DNA from: UMGS1649 sp045534225
GTDB lineage: Bacteria; Bacillota; Clostridia; TANB77; CAG-465
Assembly: GCA_045534225.1 (NCBI GenBank)
Contig: JAZSJJ010000007.1
Span: 72,472-136,471, forward strand
Direction: 5' to 3'
Length of the DNA: 64,000 nucleotides
Part shown: positions 9,290 through 18,206 of the stretch, piece after piece
Layout: every line of letters starts with the position of its first letter
How positions within the stretch are numbered: position 1 is the first letter of the stretch
Notes under the pieces: generated by a model
Database searches by the model: none
What the model was told of the DNA's origin: nothing
Seen by the model: the letters and a program-made list of their open reading frames with translations, nothing else
Translations under genes and position numbers: made by a program

Positions 9290-9751
9290 TTATTTATTTT
9301 TTTTTCTATTTCTTAATTCTTTGAAGAAATCCTTTATTATCTTTTCACACTCTTCTTTTAGAATACCCGATTCAAATTCTACTTTATGGTTAGATTTTAT
9401 ATCAAAAGCATTCGCTACACTTGTAACCGCACCATATTTTTCATCACTTGCACCAAAGTATACTTTCTTAATTCTAGATTGAACTATTGCTCCAGAACAC
9501 ATAAGGCATGGTTCCAGGGTTACATACAGTTCGCAATTTTCTAATCTAAAGTTGTTTAGTTTTTTACACGCTTTATCTATAGCTATTACTTCTGCATGCT
9601 TTAAACTATTCATTTTAGTTTCTCTAAGATTATGACCTCTGGCTATTATTTTATCTTCTAATACTATAACCGCACCTATTGGCACCTCATTCTTAGCAAG
9701 TGCTTTTTTAGCCTCTTTCAAAGCTTCTTTCATATATTTTTCTTTATACAT
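9290..9751 (-). CDS. tadA: tRNA-specific adenosine deaminase
   Basis: 153-residue zinc deaminase converting A34 to inosine in tRNA-Arg(ACG). Zinc and catalytic residues are visible: HAE (His52, Glu54) and PCLMC (Cys82, Cys85). The frame is open further upstream, but the ATG at 9751 has GGAG 5 nt before it and gives the usual length. It is 10 nt after the transglutaminase-like gene and so is the last gene of the long minus-strand transcript from 18 kb. Its tRNA substrate is encoded 1.3 kb away. Confidence 0.92.
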   Translation of the reverse strand: MYKEKYMKEALKEAKKALAKNEVPIGAVIVLEDKIIARGHNLRETKMNSLKHAEVIAIDKACKKLNNFRLENCELYVTLEPCLMCSGAIVQSRIKKVYFGASDEKYGAVTSVANAFDIKSNHKVEFESGILKEECEKIIKDFFKELRNRKKNK

Positions 9752-9761
9752 ATATACTCCA

Positions 9762-10619
9762 TTACAATTTATAACAAACCTTGTCTCTTCCGTCTCCGGC
9801 AAGTTCTGGATAATCATAAGTTTCTGATGGTAAATGATCCTTCGTTATTTGCTTACTACCCATTAGGAAATAATCATATCTTATCTCATCTACATCCCCA
9901 ACAGGATCATCCCATGTAACATCAATTGCATACCACTGTCCTTCTAATTTAACATAGTTCCAAGCGTGCCCTTCTGGTCTTTCCAATATATCTCCGCCTC
10001 TACCTATTATACAAATGCATTTTATTCCCATAGAATCTAGCACATACTTTAATGCTCTAGCATAACCAGCGCATACGCACACACCATCTATTAACGCCCC
10101 ATATATGTTAAACATGTTTGGGTTTGAAAATTCTATATCATATCTACAAGTATTGACTAGATAATCATGAACCGTTTTCACCTTATCATAATCCGACATA
10201 CCTCTAGTTACCCTTTTTAAGCCACGAACAATCTTTCTTAATTTCCTTTCAATAATACTTATTTGAAGTCTTGATTTATATCCGTGAACATAATAGGTTC
10301 CATTTGCACCCGCATCCATATATGTTTTTGTTCTTTTTCTTACGCCTTTATGTCTCGCTAAAGTATTAATATACATCTTATTTTGATCTATATAAAACAC
10401 ATCCGGATTATCATATAAATATGCTCTTGTCGCTTCGGAATAGTAATCATTTATTTTGTCCGAACCACTTCTCCATTTTAATAGCCACGAAAACGCATAA
10501 GAAAATTCTATTCTTGCCTTACCATTTTTCATACGCCATTTATTTCTCTCAAATTTCCTATATATTTTCTTTTCGTATCTATTCAAATGAAAATAATAAA
10601 ATCTATTTGCAAATATCAT
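9762..10619 (-). CDS. transglutaminase-like cysteine protease-fold protein
   Basis: 285 residues, no signal peptide or clear membrane segment. The C-terminal half is a transglutaminase-like domain with the triad Cys183 (CVCAGYA), His218 (GHAWNYV) and Asp233 (DVTWDDP). Bacterial members are usually proteases or cross-linking enzymes, often linked to cell-envelope glycoproteins. The N-terminal 130 residues are basic and unrecognised. The start has AGAGGG 4 nt before the ATG. It lies just downstream of the VirB4/Tad-like genes and may process a substrate of that system, but that is inference from position only. Confidence 0.8.
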   Translation of the reverse strand: MIFANRFYYFHLNRYEKKIYRKFERNKWRMKNGKARIEFSYAFSWLLKWRSGSDKINDYYSEATRAYLYDNPDVFYIDQNKMYINTLARHKGVRKRTKTYMDAGANGTYYVHGYKSRLQISIIERKLRKIVRGLKRVTRGMSDYDKVKTVHDYLVNTCRYDIEFSNPNMFNIYGALIDGVCVCAGYARALKYVLDSMGIKCICIIGRGGDILERPEGHAWNYVKLEGQWYAIDVTWDDPVGDVDEIRYDYFLMGSKQITKDHLPSETYDYPELAGDGRDKVCYKL

Positions 10620-10635
10620 TTTTCCCTCTCATTAA

Positions 10636-11208
10636 TTAAATCATTAACAACAGAACAATTACTAACATACTTAGTCTGTATTTTGTTTTGTTAATTATTA
10701 ACTTTACTTTATTTTTCTCTACAGCTTTTTCCACATTATTCATATTTTCTTTGGTGATATCTTTATCACCAATCGCTGCTAGATTTTTCTTTATATGTTT
10801 GCACGCTCTTTTGTAGGCATTTGCATTCATAAACAACTTTAACATCGCCGAAAGCAGTATTACAATCGCTGTCAGCAAACACACACCTCTCGACCTACCT
10901 AACATTATTCTAAAGAGTACAGTCATAGCAAATGTTACTAAACTAATATTAGATAGCATTACATCTGTTACATGCAGCAATTTAGTTTGTTTAGATTTAA
11001 AACACGATTTATACATAGCTATTAATTTAAGGCAAAAAGGATTAGCACTTTCTAACCCTTTTTGTATCTTCTTTGTATCTGTAGATATATATATTGTGTC
11101 TGACATAAAGTTATATTCTTCTTTCTTTACATCATTATTAATTTCAACCCTTGTCTTGCTATCCTTTAATAGTTTCAACATGTTTTGTACTTGATATGAT
11201 AAATCCAT
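10636..11208 (-). CDS. hypothetical membrane protein
   Basis: 190 residues; not recognised. It has a polar N-terminal ~70 residues, two central hydrophobic segments (about 83-127), a charged stretch rich in Lys/Asn, and a final C-terminal hydrophobic tail (LSMLVIVLLLMI). Its ATG lies 2 nt after the stop of the YlbF-family gene with no good ribosome site, which suggests translational coupling. It belongs to the same operon as the VirB4/Tad-like genes. Confidence 0.65.
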   Translation of the reverse strand: MDLSYQVQNMLKLLKDSKTRVEINNDVKKEEYNFMSDTIYISTDTKKIQKGLESANPFCLKLIAMYKSCFKSKQTKLLHVTDVMLSNISLVTFAMTVLFRIMLGRSRGVCLLTAIVILLSAMLKLFMNANAYKRACKHIKKNLAAIGDKDITKENMNNVEKAVEKNKVKLIINKTKYRLSMLVIVLLLMI

Positions 11209-11210
11209 AA

Positions 11211-11549
11211 TTAAAATTCTAATATATCCTTCATTCCATCATTTATTATTTTTTGCATGTCTGCAAGCAATACATTTAGTCTAATTTCAGCTTGGAAAAA
11301 TTCTGCCCCAAGCGGACTTTGTATTATTAATGAATATAATTGTTGCATTTCTTCTTTGCTTGTTTCAGACATCGGAGTACCGTTTATATATTGTTTTTGG
11401 TAATCCATTTGTTTATTTCTAAATGTATCTATTTTTTCCTTTAGAACCGCATCCTCTTTAACTTTCTTTTTCAGTTCCATATATTTTTTATATTCTTCTG
11501 TTTCCTTAAAATTTCTTACTAGTTCATGTACTTTATCGTAAAAATTCAT
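11211..11549 (-). CDS. YlbF/YmcA family regulator
   Basis: 112 residues, helical, of the YlbF/YmcA (Com_YlbF) family. The N-terminal FKETEEYKKYMELKKKV and the C-terminal region with LLADMQKIINDGM resemble family members. In Bacillus subtilis the YlbF-YmcA-YaaT complex affects sporulation, competence, biofilm formation and RNase Y activity. Here it is embedded in the secretion-like operon, 9 nt after the small membrane protein gene. Its role in this operon is unknown. Confidence 0.75.
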   Translation of the reverse strand: MNFYDKVHELVRNFKETEEYKKYMELKKKVKEDAVLKEKIDTFRNKQMDYQKQYINGTPMSETSKEEMQQLYSLIIQSPLGAEFFQAEIRLNVLLADMQKIINDGMKDILEF

Positions 11550-11558
11550 AACAACCTC

Positions 11559-11789
11559 CTACTTGGCATCAGTCGCGTCATCTTGTATAGTATCATCCGT
11601 TTTCTCATCATAGTTAACAAGCTTTACAACCCATTTATATACTGCCAATTTATCTTCGGATATTTCACGTCCAAATGTGTATAGAGCAAGATAATATACT
11701 TGCGTAACCGAAAACACCATAAGCGCTATTGATATTAGCATTCCTACTAACTTAGCTTTTGCATTTGGAACTTCTTTTAATTTAGACAT
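11559..11789 (-). CDS. small single-pass membrane protein
   Basis: 76 residues: short basic N-terminus, one hydrophobic helix (about residues 14-36), then an acidic C-terminal tail (EKTDDTIQDDATDAK). Not recognised. It lacks the Glu5 and GXXXXE processing site expected of Flp/Tad pilins, so I do not call it a pilin. The ATG at 11789 is preferred to an upstream in-frame GTG because GAGAGGG lies 5 nt before it. Confidence 0.65.
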   Translation of the reverse strand: MSKLKEVPNAKAKLVGMLISIALMVFSVTQVYYLALYTFGREISEDKLAVYKWVVKLVNYDEKTDDTIQDDATDAK

Positions 11790-11847
11790 AAACACCCTCT
11801 CCTGGCACCATTATACTACATATTAATTATGCTTGCAATACCTGGAT

Positions 11848-12576
11848 TTACATTGCTTCACACAGTTTCTGCTGTTCAAGAGAAAGTTCTCCCTTTTTCG
11901 CGTTTACCATTTTAGTCATATTTTGTATAATATTATTTTCTCTCTTGCAATCTTCATATCTAACCGTTATGTAACTATTAGAATCTAACTCCTCAGATAT
12001 CTTGTTCATTTTAACTATATCCATTTTACTATACGCCTCGTACCAATCTTCACATTTTTCTAAATATTCATCCTTTTTATTAGTTAATTTATCCACCATC
12101 GAATTAATCTTTTTAAGAAACTCATTACTTAAAATATAGTTCTTTAATTTAGCAAAGAAATTATATACATATTCTCCAACTATATTGTTTTTAAGAAATT
12201 TGTTTTCTACAATTTCAATGCCGTTTTTTAACAATATTATTAAACCACCTTTAAGAGCAAATTTTTTCATATCTTTTAATGAGTTAATATTATCTTTAGA
12301 GACACCGCTTATTTCCAATCCCTCTCTAACACTACTATTTACCGCAGTGCCTATCACTTCTCTAAGCTGGCGTGTTTTTATAGCCTCCTTTACATCTTTA
12401 ACTACATCTCTAATCGCATCCGGCATAGGTATCGATTTAATTATATAGTTCATAGATTTATCTATCGCTTTTTCAGAAACAGACTGAAGGTCGCCTTTTA
12501 ACACATCTAATCTTTGATCTAAATCTAATTCTAGTGCGCTATTTTTTATTTTATCTATTATTTCGTCTATATTCAT
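11848..12576 (-). CDS. hypothetical helical protein in the VirB4/Tad-like operon
   Basis: 242 residues, highly charged and predicted mostly helical; no signal peptide. A short hydrophobic stretch (ALKGGLIILLKNG, about 107-119) may be buried or membrane-associated. Family not recognised. The ATG lies 1 nt after the TadB/C-like stop codon (TAGTATG), so it is tightly coupled to the secretion genes and is probably a structural or regulatory part of the same machine. Confidence 0.7.
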   Translation of the reverse strand: MNIDEIIDKIKNSALELDLDQRLDVLKGDLQSVSEKAIDKSMNYIIKSIPMPDAIRDVVKDVKEAIKTRQLREVIGTAVNSSVREGLEISGVSKDNINSLKDMKKFALKGGLIILLKNGIEIVENKFLKNNIVGEYVYNFFAKLKNYILSNEFLKKINSMVDKLTNKKDEYLEKCEDWYEAYSKMDIVKMNKISEELDSNSYITVRYEDCKRENNIIQNMTKMVNAKKGELSLEQQKLCEAM

Positions 12577-12577
12577 A

Positions 12578-13447
12578 CTAATTCTCCTTATATACTCTAA
12601 TAATTATCCACGCCGTTATCATGTAAGATATTGCATTAATATTTAAGATAAGTTTTCCACCAAACGTTCCTCGTATTATATTAGCATACTCATTGTTACC
12701 AAAGACAAATGTCATAATAACAAATATACTAAGCAACATCATTACTATTAAAGTAATAACAGCCGAAAAAGCCTTTTCTTCCGTTTCTTCTTTCTGCATT
12801 CTCTCTTTTGTCTTCATAAAAATAAATTTCTCAAGTATTTTTACAAAATCTCCACCATTTTTATAACACACCTCAAAAGAGTCTATTAATTCTGTAAAAT
12901 CCTTTACGTTAACATCATTTTTTAGTTTTTCAAACGCACTTATAACATTCATACCGTTAAATACATTTAACTTGAATTTTTCTATATGTCTTGCTAACGG
13001 TTCTTCTACTCTTGCTCTTTTTATTGCCTGGACTATATCATTTTCTTCCTTCATTTGATTCTTTATATTAATTGTATAAAATGGAATCTGCTTAGATATC
13101 TTATCTCTGTTAACATCAATTAAAATTTTGGATAAAATTATTGGTGATACTAAAAACGGTATAGATAAAATTACAGCCGTGCTCAAAACTTTAATGTATA
13201 AAAATAAAATTAGGACTGACACTAAAAACATAATTAAACTTGCCACTATTACTTTTGTAGCAGTTATGTTCCTTTTACTATTTCTTAATATTTTTTTATC
13301 ATATAAATTGTTTATTCCCGAACGCAAAGAACGTGATATCTTGCTTTTATTAAATAACTTTATTGGATTTATATAGTCTCTTGCAAACCATTCAACCATT
13401 ATATAAACCACTCCTATTAGCAAACTGATTTGAATTACATTACCCAT
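12578..13447 (-). CDS. TadB/TadC-like inner-membrane platform protein (T2SS F domain)
   Basis: 289 residues. Hydrophobic segments lie at about 5-21, 65-115 and, near the C-terminus, 228-252 and 268-286. They flank a cytoplasmic helical domain with the T2SSF pattern (FYTINIKNQMKEENDIVQAIKRA ... FEVCYKNGGDFVKILEKF). In Tad and type II systems two such subunits (TadB, TadC) form the platform turned by the CpaF motor. Only one is present here. It starts 1 nt after the CpaF-like stop codon. Confidence 0.75.
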   Translation of the reverse strand: MGNVIQISLLIGVVYIMVEWFARDYINPIKLFNKSKISRSLRSGINNLYDKKILRNSKRNITATKVIVASLIMFLVSVLILFLYIKVLSTAVILSIPFLVSPIILSKILIDVNRDKISKQIPFYTINIKNQMKEENDIVQAIKRARVEEPLARHIEKFKLNVFNGMNVISAFEKLKNDVNVKDFTELIDSFEVCYKNGGDFVKILEKFIFMKTKERMQKEETEEKAFSAVITLIVMMLLSIFVIMTFVFGNNEYANIIRGTFGGKLILNINAISYMITAWIIIRVYKEN

Positions 13448-13448
13448 T

Positions 13449-14618
13449 TTACACCTTCTTATATAGACACTCTATCTTGAGTTGGTCGGCAATATTATCA
13501 TATTGCACATTATTTATTTCCCTCACTTCAAATTTTTTCATCCAAACAATATAATCTATCGTTTCCGCCAAGAAACGCCTTAGAAAATTTTCTGTATATT
13601 GTGCCGCCTTAGGATCTTTTCTTATTAATGTTATTATTCTATCTATTGCGTTTTTAGCTGAGTCCGAATGTACCGTAGCTAAACCCATATGCCCCGTTGA
13701 AATAGCATCAAAAAACGAATTCGCTTCTTTTCCTTTTAATTCTCCTATTACAATAACATCATTCGACATTACTAATGAATGTCTGGACAATCTTTCTAAA
13801 TCTATATTTCTATCTTCCGTTCTAGTCAAGACACATTCCCTTTGAATAACATTTCGTCCTTCTAAATATAGTTCTGCTGTTTCTTCATTTGTATTTATAG
13901 GAATGTTATCCGGCAACTCATTTATAATAGCCCTTAACAATGTGGTTTTTCCACTACCACCTTTTCCACAAATCAAAACATTTGACATTTTATTCGCTGC
14001 TTTCTTTATAACATTATACGACCTGTCATCTAACATTCTATAATCTCGCATTAACTTTTCTAATGTTTTCGGCATCTCTTTCCTATGCACTCTTATAACC
14101 AAACTAGCGTTATTAACATTAACAGGACTTATGCCAGTTTCTATCCTAAGTCCATTTTTTCTATCACTAAAAACTCCAATAGGATTCTCATTGTTTATAT
14201 TATAATTGTTTTTTAGTGCACAAAATCTGATATATTCTTCAAACTCTTCGTTATTAGTAAATCTTTCTTTTACTTTTATCCATTTTCCAAATTGCTTTAC
14301 ATATATGTTATCGAACGCAACTACACGTATATCCGTAGTCTTGCCGTCTCTTAAAAACTTTTCTAACATGCCATATCCATATATTCTATCTAAAACCTCT
14401 TTTTGATATTTACCAAGCATTTTCTCTTCAGCTATTTCAAAATTGTTAATTAAAATCATTTCTATTTTTTTAATTAATTTTTCTTTATTTCCCTTTTCTA
14501 CCGCTTCCAACTCTTCATCTAATAAACGTTTAGATATGCTCTTTACAACTTCATTACTGTCTTGTGTTTTCTGTTCTTTCTTTTCTATTAAAACGGTTTT
14601 GTATGCATTTATAAGCAT
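13449..14618 (-). CDS. CpaF/TadA-like secretion ATPase (VirB11 family)
   Basis: 389 residues of the type II/IV secretion ATPase family that powers Tad pili and related machines. Walker A GKGGSGKT lies at about 218-225, an Asp box follows (NTNEETAEL), then Walker B-like VIVIGELKG and the His box GHMGLATVHSDSA. The ATG at 14618 has GAGG 9 nt upstream. Earlier in-frame ATGs lack a ribosome site, so I shorten the frame by 13 residues. It still overlaps the end of the CpaE-like gene by 65 nt, which is an unusually long overlap. Confidence 0.88.
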   Translation of the reverse strand: MLINAYKTVLIEKKEQKTQDSNEVVKSISKRLLDEELEAVEKGNKEKLIKKIEMILINNFEIAEEKMLGKYQKEVLDRIYGYGMLEKFLRDGKTTDIRVVAFDNIYVKQFGKWIKVKERFTNNEEFEEYIRFCALKNNYNINNENPIGVFSDRKNGLRIETGISPVNVNNASLVIRVHRKEMPKTLEKLMRDYRMLDDRSYNVIKKAANKMSNVLICGKGGSGKTTLLRAIINELPDNIPINTNEETAELYLEGRNVIQRECVLTRTEDRNIDLERLSRHSLVMSNDVIVIGELKGKEANSFFDAISTGHMGLATVHSDSAKNAIDRIITLIRKDPKAAQYTENFLRRFLAETIDYIVWMKKFEVREINNVQYDNIADQLKIECLYKKV

Positions 14619-15798
14619 GGTTATTTTCCTCATCTTTCTTAATTTGTTCATAAGCATCCATATTTAACATTTTTGCCAATTCATCGGTATCTATTATTTC
14701 TTCACCGGTTATATTAGATAAACCATTTATTATTTTCTCAACATTTCTAGTCTCCTCTAACTTAAAAAGTACTGTATAGTCCCTCAACATTGCCTCTACT
14801 TGTTTTGTTGTTAAAGAATCGTTTGTATTTTTATTTATTATTAAAAATATTTTTTCTTTATCTATTTGCCAAACATTTACCATCAAATCTATATATTTTA
14901 TTGCTTGCCTAATACTTATAAAATTTGGATTTAAGACAAATAGAATTTTATCTGATTGCATCAGCGAAAAAGGAACCACATCTAAAAATGGCGCTGACGG
15001 CATATCTATTATTATAGTGTCGTAGGTCTTTTCTGCCTCATCATATAACTTCTCATAGTAGTTTTTAGATAATCTATTTTGACATTCATACACCCCTACA
15101 TTGTTGGTAATAAAAGATAACTTTCCATTTTTCTCTCCTTTGCTTGTATAATCTAGAAGCACCTCTCTATTAAAACTGTCGTTATCTATTTCTTCCATCA
15201 GACAATTTAAAGAATTAGGAGCATTTGTTAAATTGTTATATATATCAATCGCCGCATTTTGCAAATCCATATCAATAAGTAACGTGTTCAATTTATATTT
15301 TTTACTAATATGATGCGCCAATATGCTAGCTATATATGATTTTCCCGCTCCACTTGTTCCGAAAACACAAATCTTTTGTTTAGTTATTACTTGCGTTTTC
15401 TGTTGCAGTGAATTTTTTGTTTTCTTCTTTTCTTCTATCAACCCATTTTTATTATCTATCATCTCTATTACTTTACTAAAAGCCACACTATCTCCTTCTA
15501 TTATGTTGTTCACTTCATTAGCCAGCAAAAAACCTTTTATATCTTCTGTAAGTGTTGCTACAACCACAACTATTTTAATTGTTTCATTTAATCTTTTTAT
15601 TTCCCTTATGTAGTCCTTAAATTCTATTTCTCCATTCAATGTATCTTTTGTAACAACAACATCTGTCTTGTTTTTGCTTAAATATTCTAATACGTTTTCC
15701 TTTGTATCGATATCATAACCGTATGTTAAATACTTACCACACTTTTTTATTTGACTTAGTAGCACCTCATTATCCATTGCTATTAAAACTTTCTTCAT
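14554..15798 (-). CDS. CpaE/TadZ-like ParA-family ATPase
   Basis: 414 residues: an N-terminal receiver-like domain (about 1-110), then a MinD/ParA-type ATPase with the P-loop FGTSGAGKS and IIIDMPSAP. In Tad systems CpaE/TadZ places the pilus machine at the cell pole. The ATG at 15798 has GAGG 6 nt upstream; the earlier GTG does not. It overlaps the VirB4-like gene by 29 nt and the CpaF-like gene by 65 nt, so translation is coupled along the operon. Confidence 0.82.
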   Translation of the reverse strand: MKKVLIAMDNEVLLSQIKKCGKYLTYGYDIDTKENVLEYLSKNKTDVVVTKDTLNGEIEFKDYIREIKRLNETIKIVVVVATLTEDIKGFLLANEVNNIIEGDSVAFSKVIEMIDNKNGLIEEKKKTKNSLQQKTQVITKQKICVFGTSGAGKSYIASILAHHISKKYKLNTLLIDMDLQNAAIDIYNNLTNAPNSLNCLMEEIDNDSFNREVLLDYTSKGEKNGKLSFITNNVGVYECQNRLSKNYYEKLYDEAEKTYDTIIIDMPSAPFLDVVPFSLMQSDKILFVLNPNFISIRQAIKYIDLMVNVWQIDKEKIFLIINKNTNDSLTTKQVEAMLRDYTVLFKLEETRNVEKIINGLSNITGEEIIDTDELAKMLNMDAYEQIKKDEENNHAYKCIQNRFNRKERTENTRQ

Positions 15799-17446
15799 AT
15801 ACATCCTCACTTTCTATTAACTTCTTTTCAAACTCGTTAGCTTCTATGTTAACGACAAACTTACTTTCTCCTTGCAACATATAAGCTTCTCCTCTAGTTA
15901 GCCTTGTTGCAGTATCTTTTAACTTAACCTCTTCTTTTATACCTTTAAGTTTCTCTATATCCGAATATGTCATTTTGAAAAACACCTTTGTATAAGCATT
16001 GTTTAATATGCTCTTACCGAAATTACCATCATCTATAATAAACAAATCTCCTATATCTTGACTTATTGCAACTATTCCTGCTTTTCTCTTTCTTAATGTT
16101 TTGAAAAAATTATATATTTCTTCTATTATTTTCCCATTTTCATTTGCATTTATTGTCTTCCATATCTCGTCAAAATATATTAATGTATTTTCCTTTATCA
16201 ACTGTTTAATTTTAGGTAAAAAAGACATTATTTCTCTATTTATTTCTTCCTTAGTATTACCTTTAATCACAAAACAATGTAATTGCGTTTTAATTGGAGT
16301 TCTTGCATATTTTGCTGAATTATTCTTTACTTTCAATTTCTTAAGTACACAATTTATATTGGGGAAACTCGTCCTATATTTGGGTGAAATATATATTTTT
16401 TCTTCGTTGCTTTTTTCGTAAAGTGTTTCTATATCTTGTGTTATTCCATATTCTAAATATACTTTCTTTATTTCTTCTCTAGTATTTCTCAAACCGTATC
16501 TATAAAAAACATATTCTGCAACTGCATTTATTGAATGTTCAAAAAAATCTTTATTTCTTTTCGCGAATTCTTCTTCAATATATAAAGGATCGTATGTGTC
16601 TATATCATAAACATTTCCTCCTAAACTTAAAACCAACTTTTCGTACTCACCTTCAGGATCTATTATTATTTGGTTCATATTGTTATAAAGATTTCGCATT
16701 ATTAAAAGCTTTATAAAGAATGATTTCCCTACACCACTACTTCCAAATACACACATGTTATTGTTTAAATTCTGTGGCGCTAAAAGTGATAACTTAACAT
16801 TTTTATCTTCATGTTTACCTATAAACACGCCATCTTCGTTTAAATTCTCCTTTATAAAAAACGGAAATATCCTTGCTAGTGTTGTTGTGAGCATAATACT
16901 TTCCGTATAATCTCCCAGCGTCTTATTTGTTTGTAATAAAGGCAACGTTGCTATATACCCTAATTTTTGCTTAAAGTATGTTGGACTTAGTATTATTCCT
17001 CTGGTATATAAAATGTTTTTAATTATATTGCTTTTGCTTAGAACTTCATTTTCGCTATTTGCTGATACTTTTATATATATTTCTACTAGATATATCCCCT
17101 CATTACTCACTTGTACTTTCTTCTTTATTTCTTCAGCCTCTTTTTTGTTCTTTTCTAGCAACTCTATATCTAGTTGATTCTTATTTACTGATTTTATTTC
17201 CGCTTCATTTTCCGCCACTTTTTTCGTTAACATTTTTAAGAACTCTGGTCCGTCTTGTTTGCTTATATGAAATGACACCGTTAATTCTTCTTGCGAATAC
17301 AACAACTCAAACATTTCTAAAAACACCACATCGTTCATGGCCACTATGCTCATAACGTTTATATATTTAGATTGTATTTTCATACAATTATATTTTTCTT
17401 TCACTTCGAAAGGGAGTATGTTTGAAATACTTGATTTTCTTCTCAT
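15770..17446 (-). CDS. VirB4/TraC-type conjugation ATPase (C-terminal part)
   Basis: 558 residues of the VirB4/TraE family, the hexameric ATPase of type IV secretion systems. Features: Walker A FGSSGVGKS (235-243), IIDPEGEYEKLVLSLGG right after it, and Walker B-like IYFDEIWKTI near 440 followed by VAISQDI. A typical VirB4 has a further N-terminal domain; here that part is a separate gene upstream, joined by an ATGA overlap (17443-17446). It is in one operon with Tad-type ATPases, not with other conjugation genes: no relaxase, coupling protein or VirB6/VirB8 is seen. Confidence 0.85.
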   Translation of the reverse strand: MRRKSSISNILPFEVKEKYNCMKIQSKYINVMSIVAMNDVVFLEMFELLYSQEELTVSFHISKQDGPEFLKMLTKKVAENEAEIKSVNKNQLDIELLEKNKKEAEEIKKKVQVSNEGIYLVEIYIKVSANSENEVLSKSNIIKNILYTRGIILSPTYFKQKLGYIATLPLLQTNKTLGDYTESIMLTTTLARIFPFFIKENLNEDGVFIGKHEDKNVKLSLLAPQNLNNNMCVFGSSGVGKSFFIKLLIMRNLYNNMNQIIIDPEGEYEKLVLSLGGNVYDIDTYDPLYIEEEFAKRNKDFFEHSINAVAEYVFYRYGLRNTREEIKKVYLEYGITQDIETLYEKSNEEKIYISPKYRTSFPNINCVLKKLKVKNNSAKYARTPIKTQLHCFVIKGNTKEEINREIMSFLPKIKQLIKENTLIYFDEIWKTINANENGKIIEEIYNFFKTLRKRKAGIVAISQDIGDLFIIDDGNFGKSILNNAYTKVFFKMTYSDIEKLKGIKEEVKLKDTATRLTRGEAYMLQGESKFVVNIEANEFEKKLIESEDVYEESFNSNG

Positions 17447-17967
17447 TCTCCCATCGCTCTCCTAAGAACGTTTTCAACTTCTGTTTTTCTTGTTATCTTT
17501 TTTATATCCAAACCAAATCCATGCATATTTGTAAATGCTGTACGTATGTTTTCTGCACCATTTTCACCTTTCTCTTCAACTATTAAATAATGTTTTATTT
17601 CATATATTCCATTTTCAGTTTCTAGTTTTTGCAAATATTCTATATACTTTTTAAGTGCCATTTTCAGACCATAATTTTCTACTTCTAACAATCTTTTTTT
17701 GTACTGTTCTATATCATTTTTCAATGTACTTCTCTGTTTTGTCACAACTATCTGAAATGTTTCTGGCATCCCTTTTAATGTGGCTATATATGATGAAATT
17801 ATCCTATCTTTCATCTCCTTGTCCCATGCTACTATATTTACCGGGTTAACCTTATATATACATATCTCTCTTTTGTTTACCACTATAACTCCATCCTCTG
17901 TTATTTTTTCTACATTATATAAACTTGATATATCTCTTGTTATAAACTTTCCTAAAATTTTAATCAC
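17443..17967 (-). CDS. VirB4 N-terminal-domain-like protein
   Basis: 174 residues. The pattern VNIVAWDKEMKDRIISSYIATLKG, then IQIVVTKQR-like text, resembles the N-terminal domain of VirB4/TraC proteins. It ends with ATGA overlapping the ATPase gene, so VirB4 appears naturally split into two polypeptides rather than frameshifted: both parts have clean ends and the junction is a coupling overlap. The start is a GTG at 17967 whose GAGGTG ribosome site overlaps it, so the exact start is uncertain. It is the first gene of the operon. Confidence 0.65.
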   Translation of the reverse strand: MIKILGKFITRDISSLYNVEKITEDGVIVVNKREICIYKVNPVNIVAWDKEMKDRIISSYIATLKGMPETFQIVVTKQRSTLKNDIEQYKKRLLEVENYGLKMALKKYIEYLQKLETENGIYEIKHYLIVEEKGENGAENIRTAFTNMHGFGLDIKKITRKTEVENVLRRAMGE

Positions 17968-18032
17968 CTCTTTGTAACTTTTTAACTTCTCCTTGCATAT
18001 ACTTTAATAAATAGATATAAGGAGATGATTTT

Positions 18033-18206
18033 GTGAATAATATGTTGAACTCTAATTTGCTAAACATGCTAGCTGGTGTAGATAAAGAAAAACTAGAACA
18101 AGTTTCTAATATTGTAAAAAACATGTCTAAAGACGATTTGAATAATTTAGTAAGGATGTTGGGTATGAACAACAAACCTTCCCAACAAGATCAAAGCAAC
18201 AATTAA
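18033..18206 (+). CDS. small hypothetical protein (57 aa)
   Basis: GTG start at 18033 with AAGGAG 8 nt upstream; an in-frame ATG is 3 codons in. The protein is helical and Asn-rich, with a core NMLAGVDKEKLEQVSNIVKN and MSKDDLNNLVRMLG. Not recognised. It is followed without gap by the next gene (TAA then ATG), forming a three-gene unit divergent from the VirB4/Tad-like operon. Confidence 0.6.
   Translation: MNNMLNSNLLNMLAGVDKEKLEQVSNIVKNMSKDDLNNLVRMLGMNNKPSQQDQSNN

Noticed and set aside
11559..11789. Flp/Tad pilin for the small membrane protein
   Set aside because: No prepilin cleavage site or Glu5 after a short leader; helix placement and acidic tail differ.
17443..17446. Frameshifted pseudogene of virB4
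   Set aside because: Both halves are intact, with an ATGA coupling overlap, and the rest of the operon is intact.
17993..18021. SigA promoter TTGCAT/TATAAG before the 57-aa gene
   Set aside because: The -10 would overlap the ribosome site. A SigE/SigK-like CATATACT at 17996-18003 is possible but has no clear -35.
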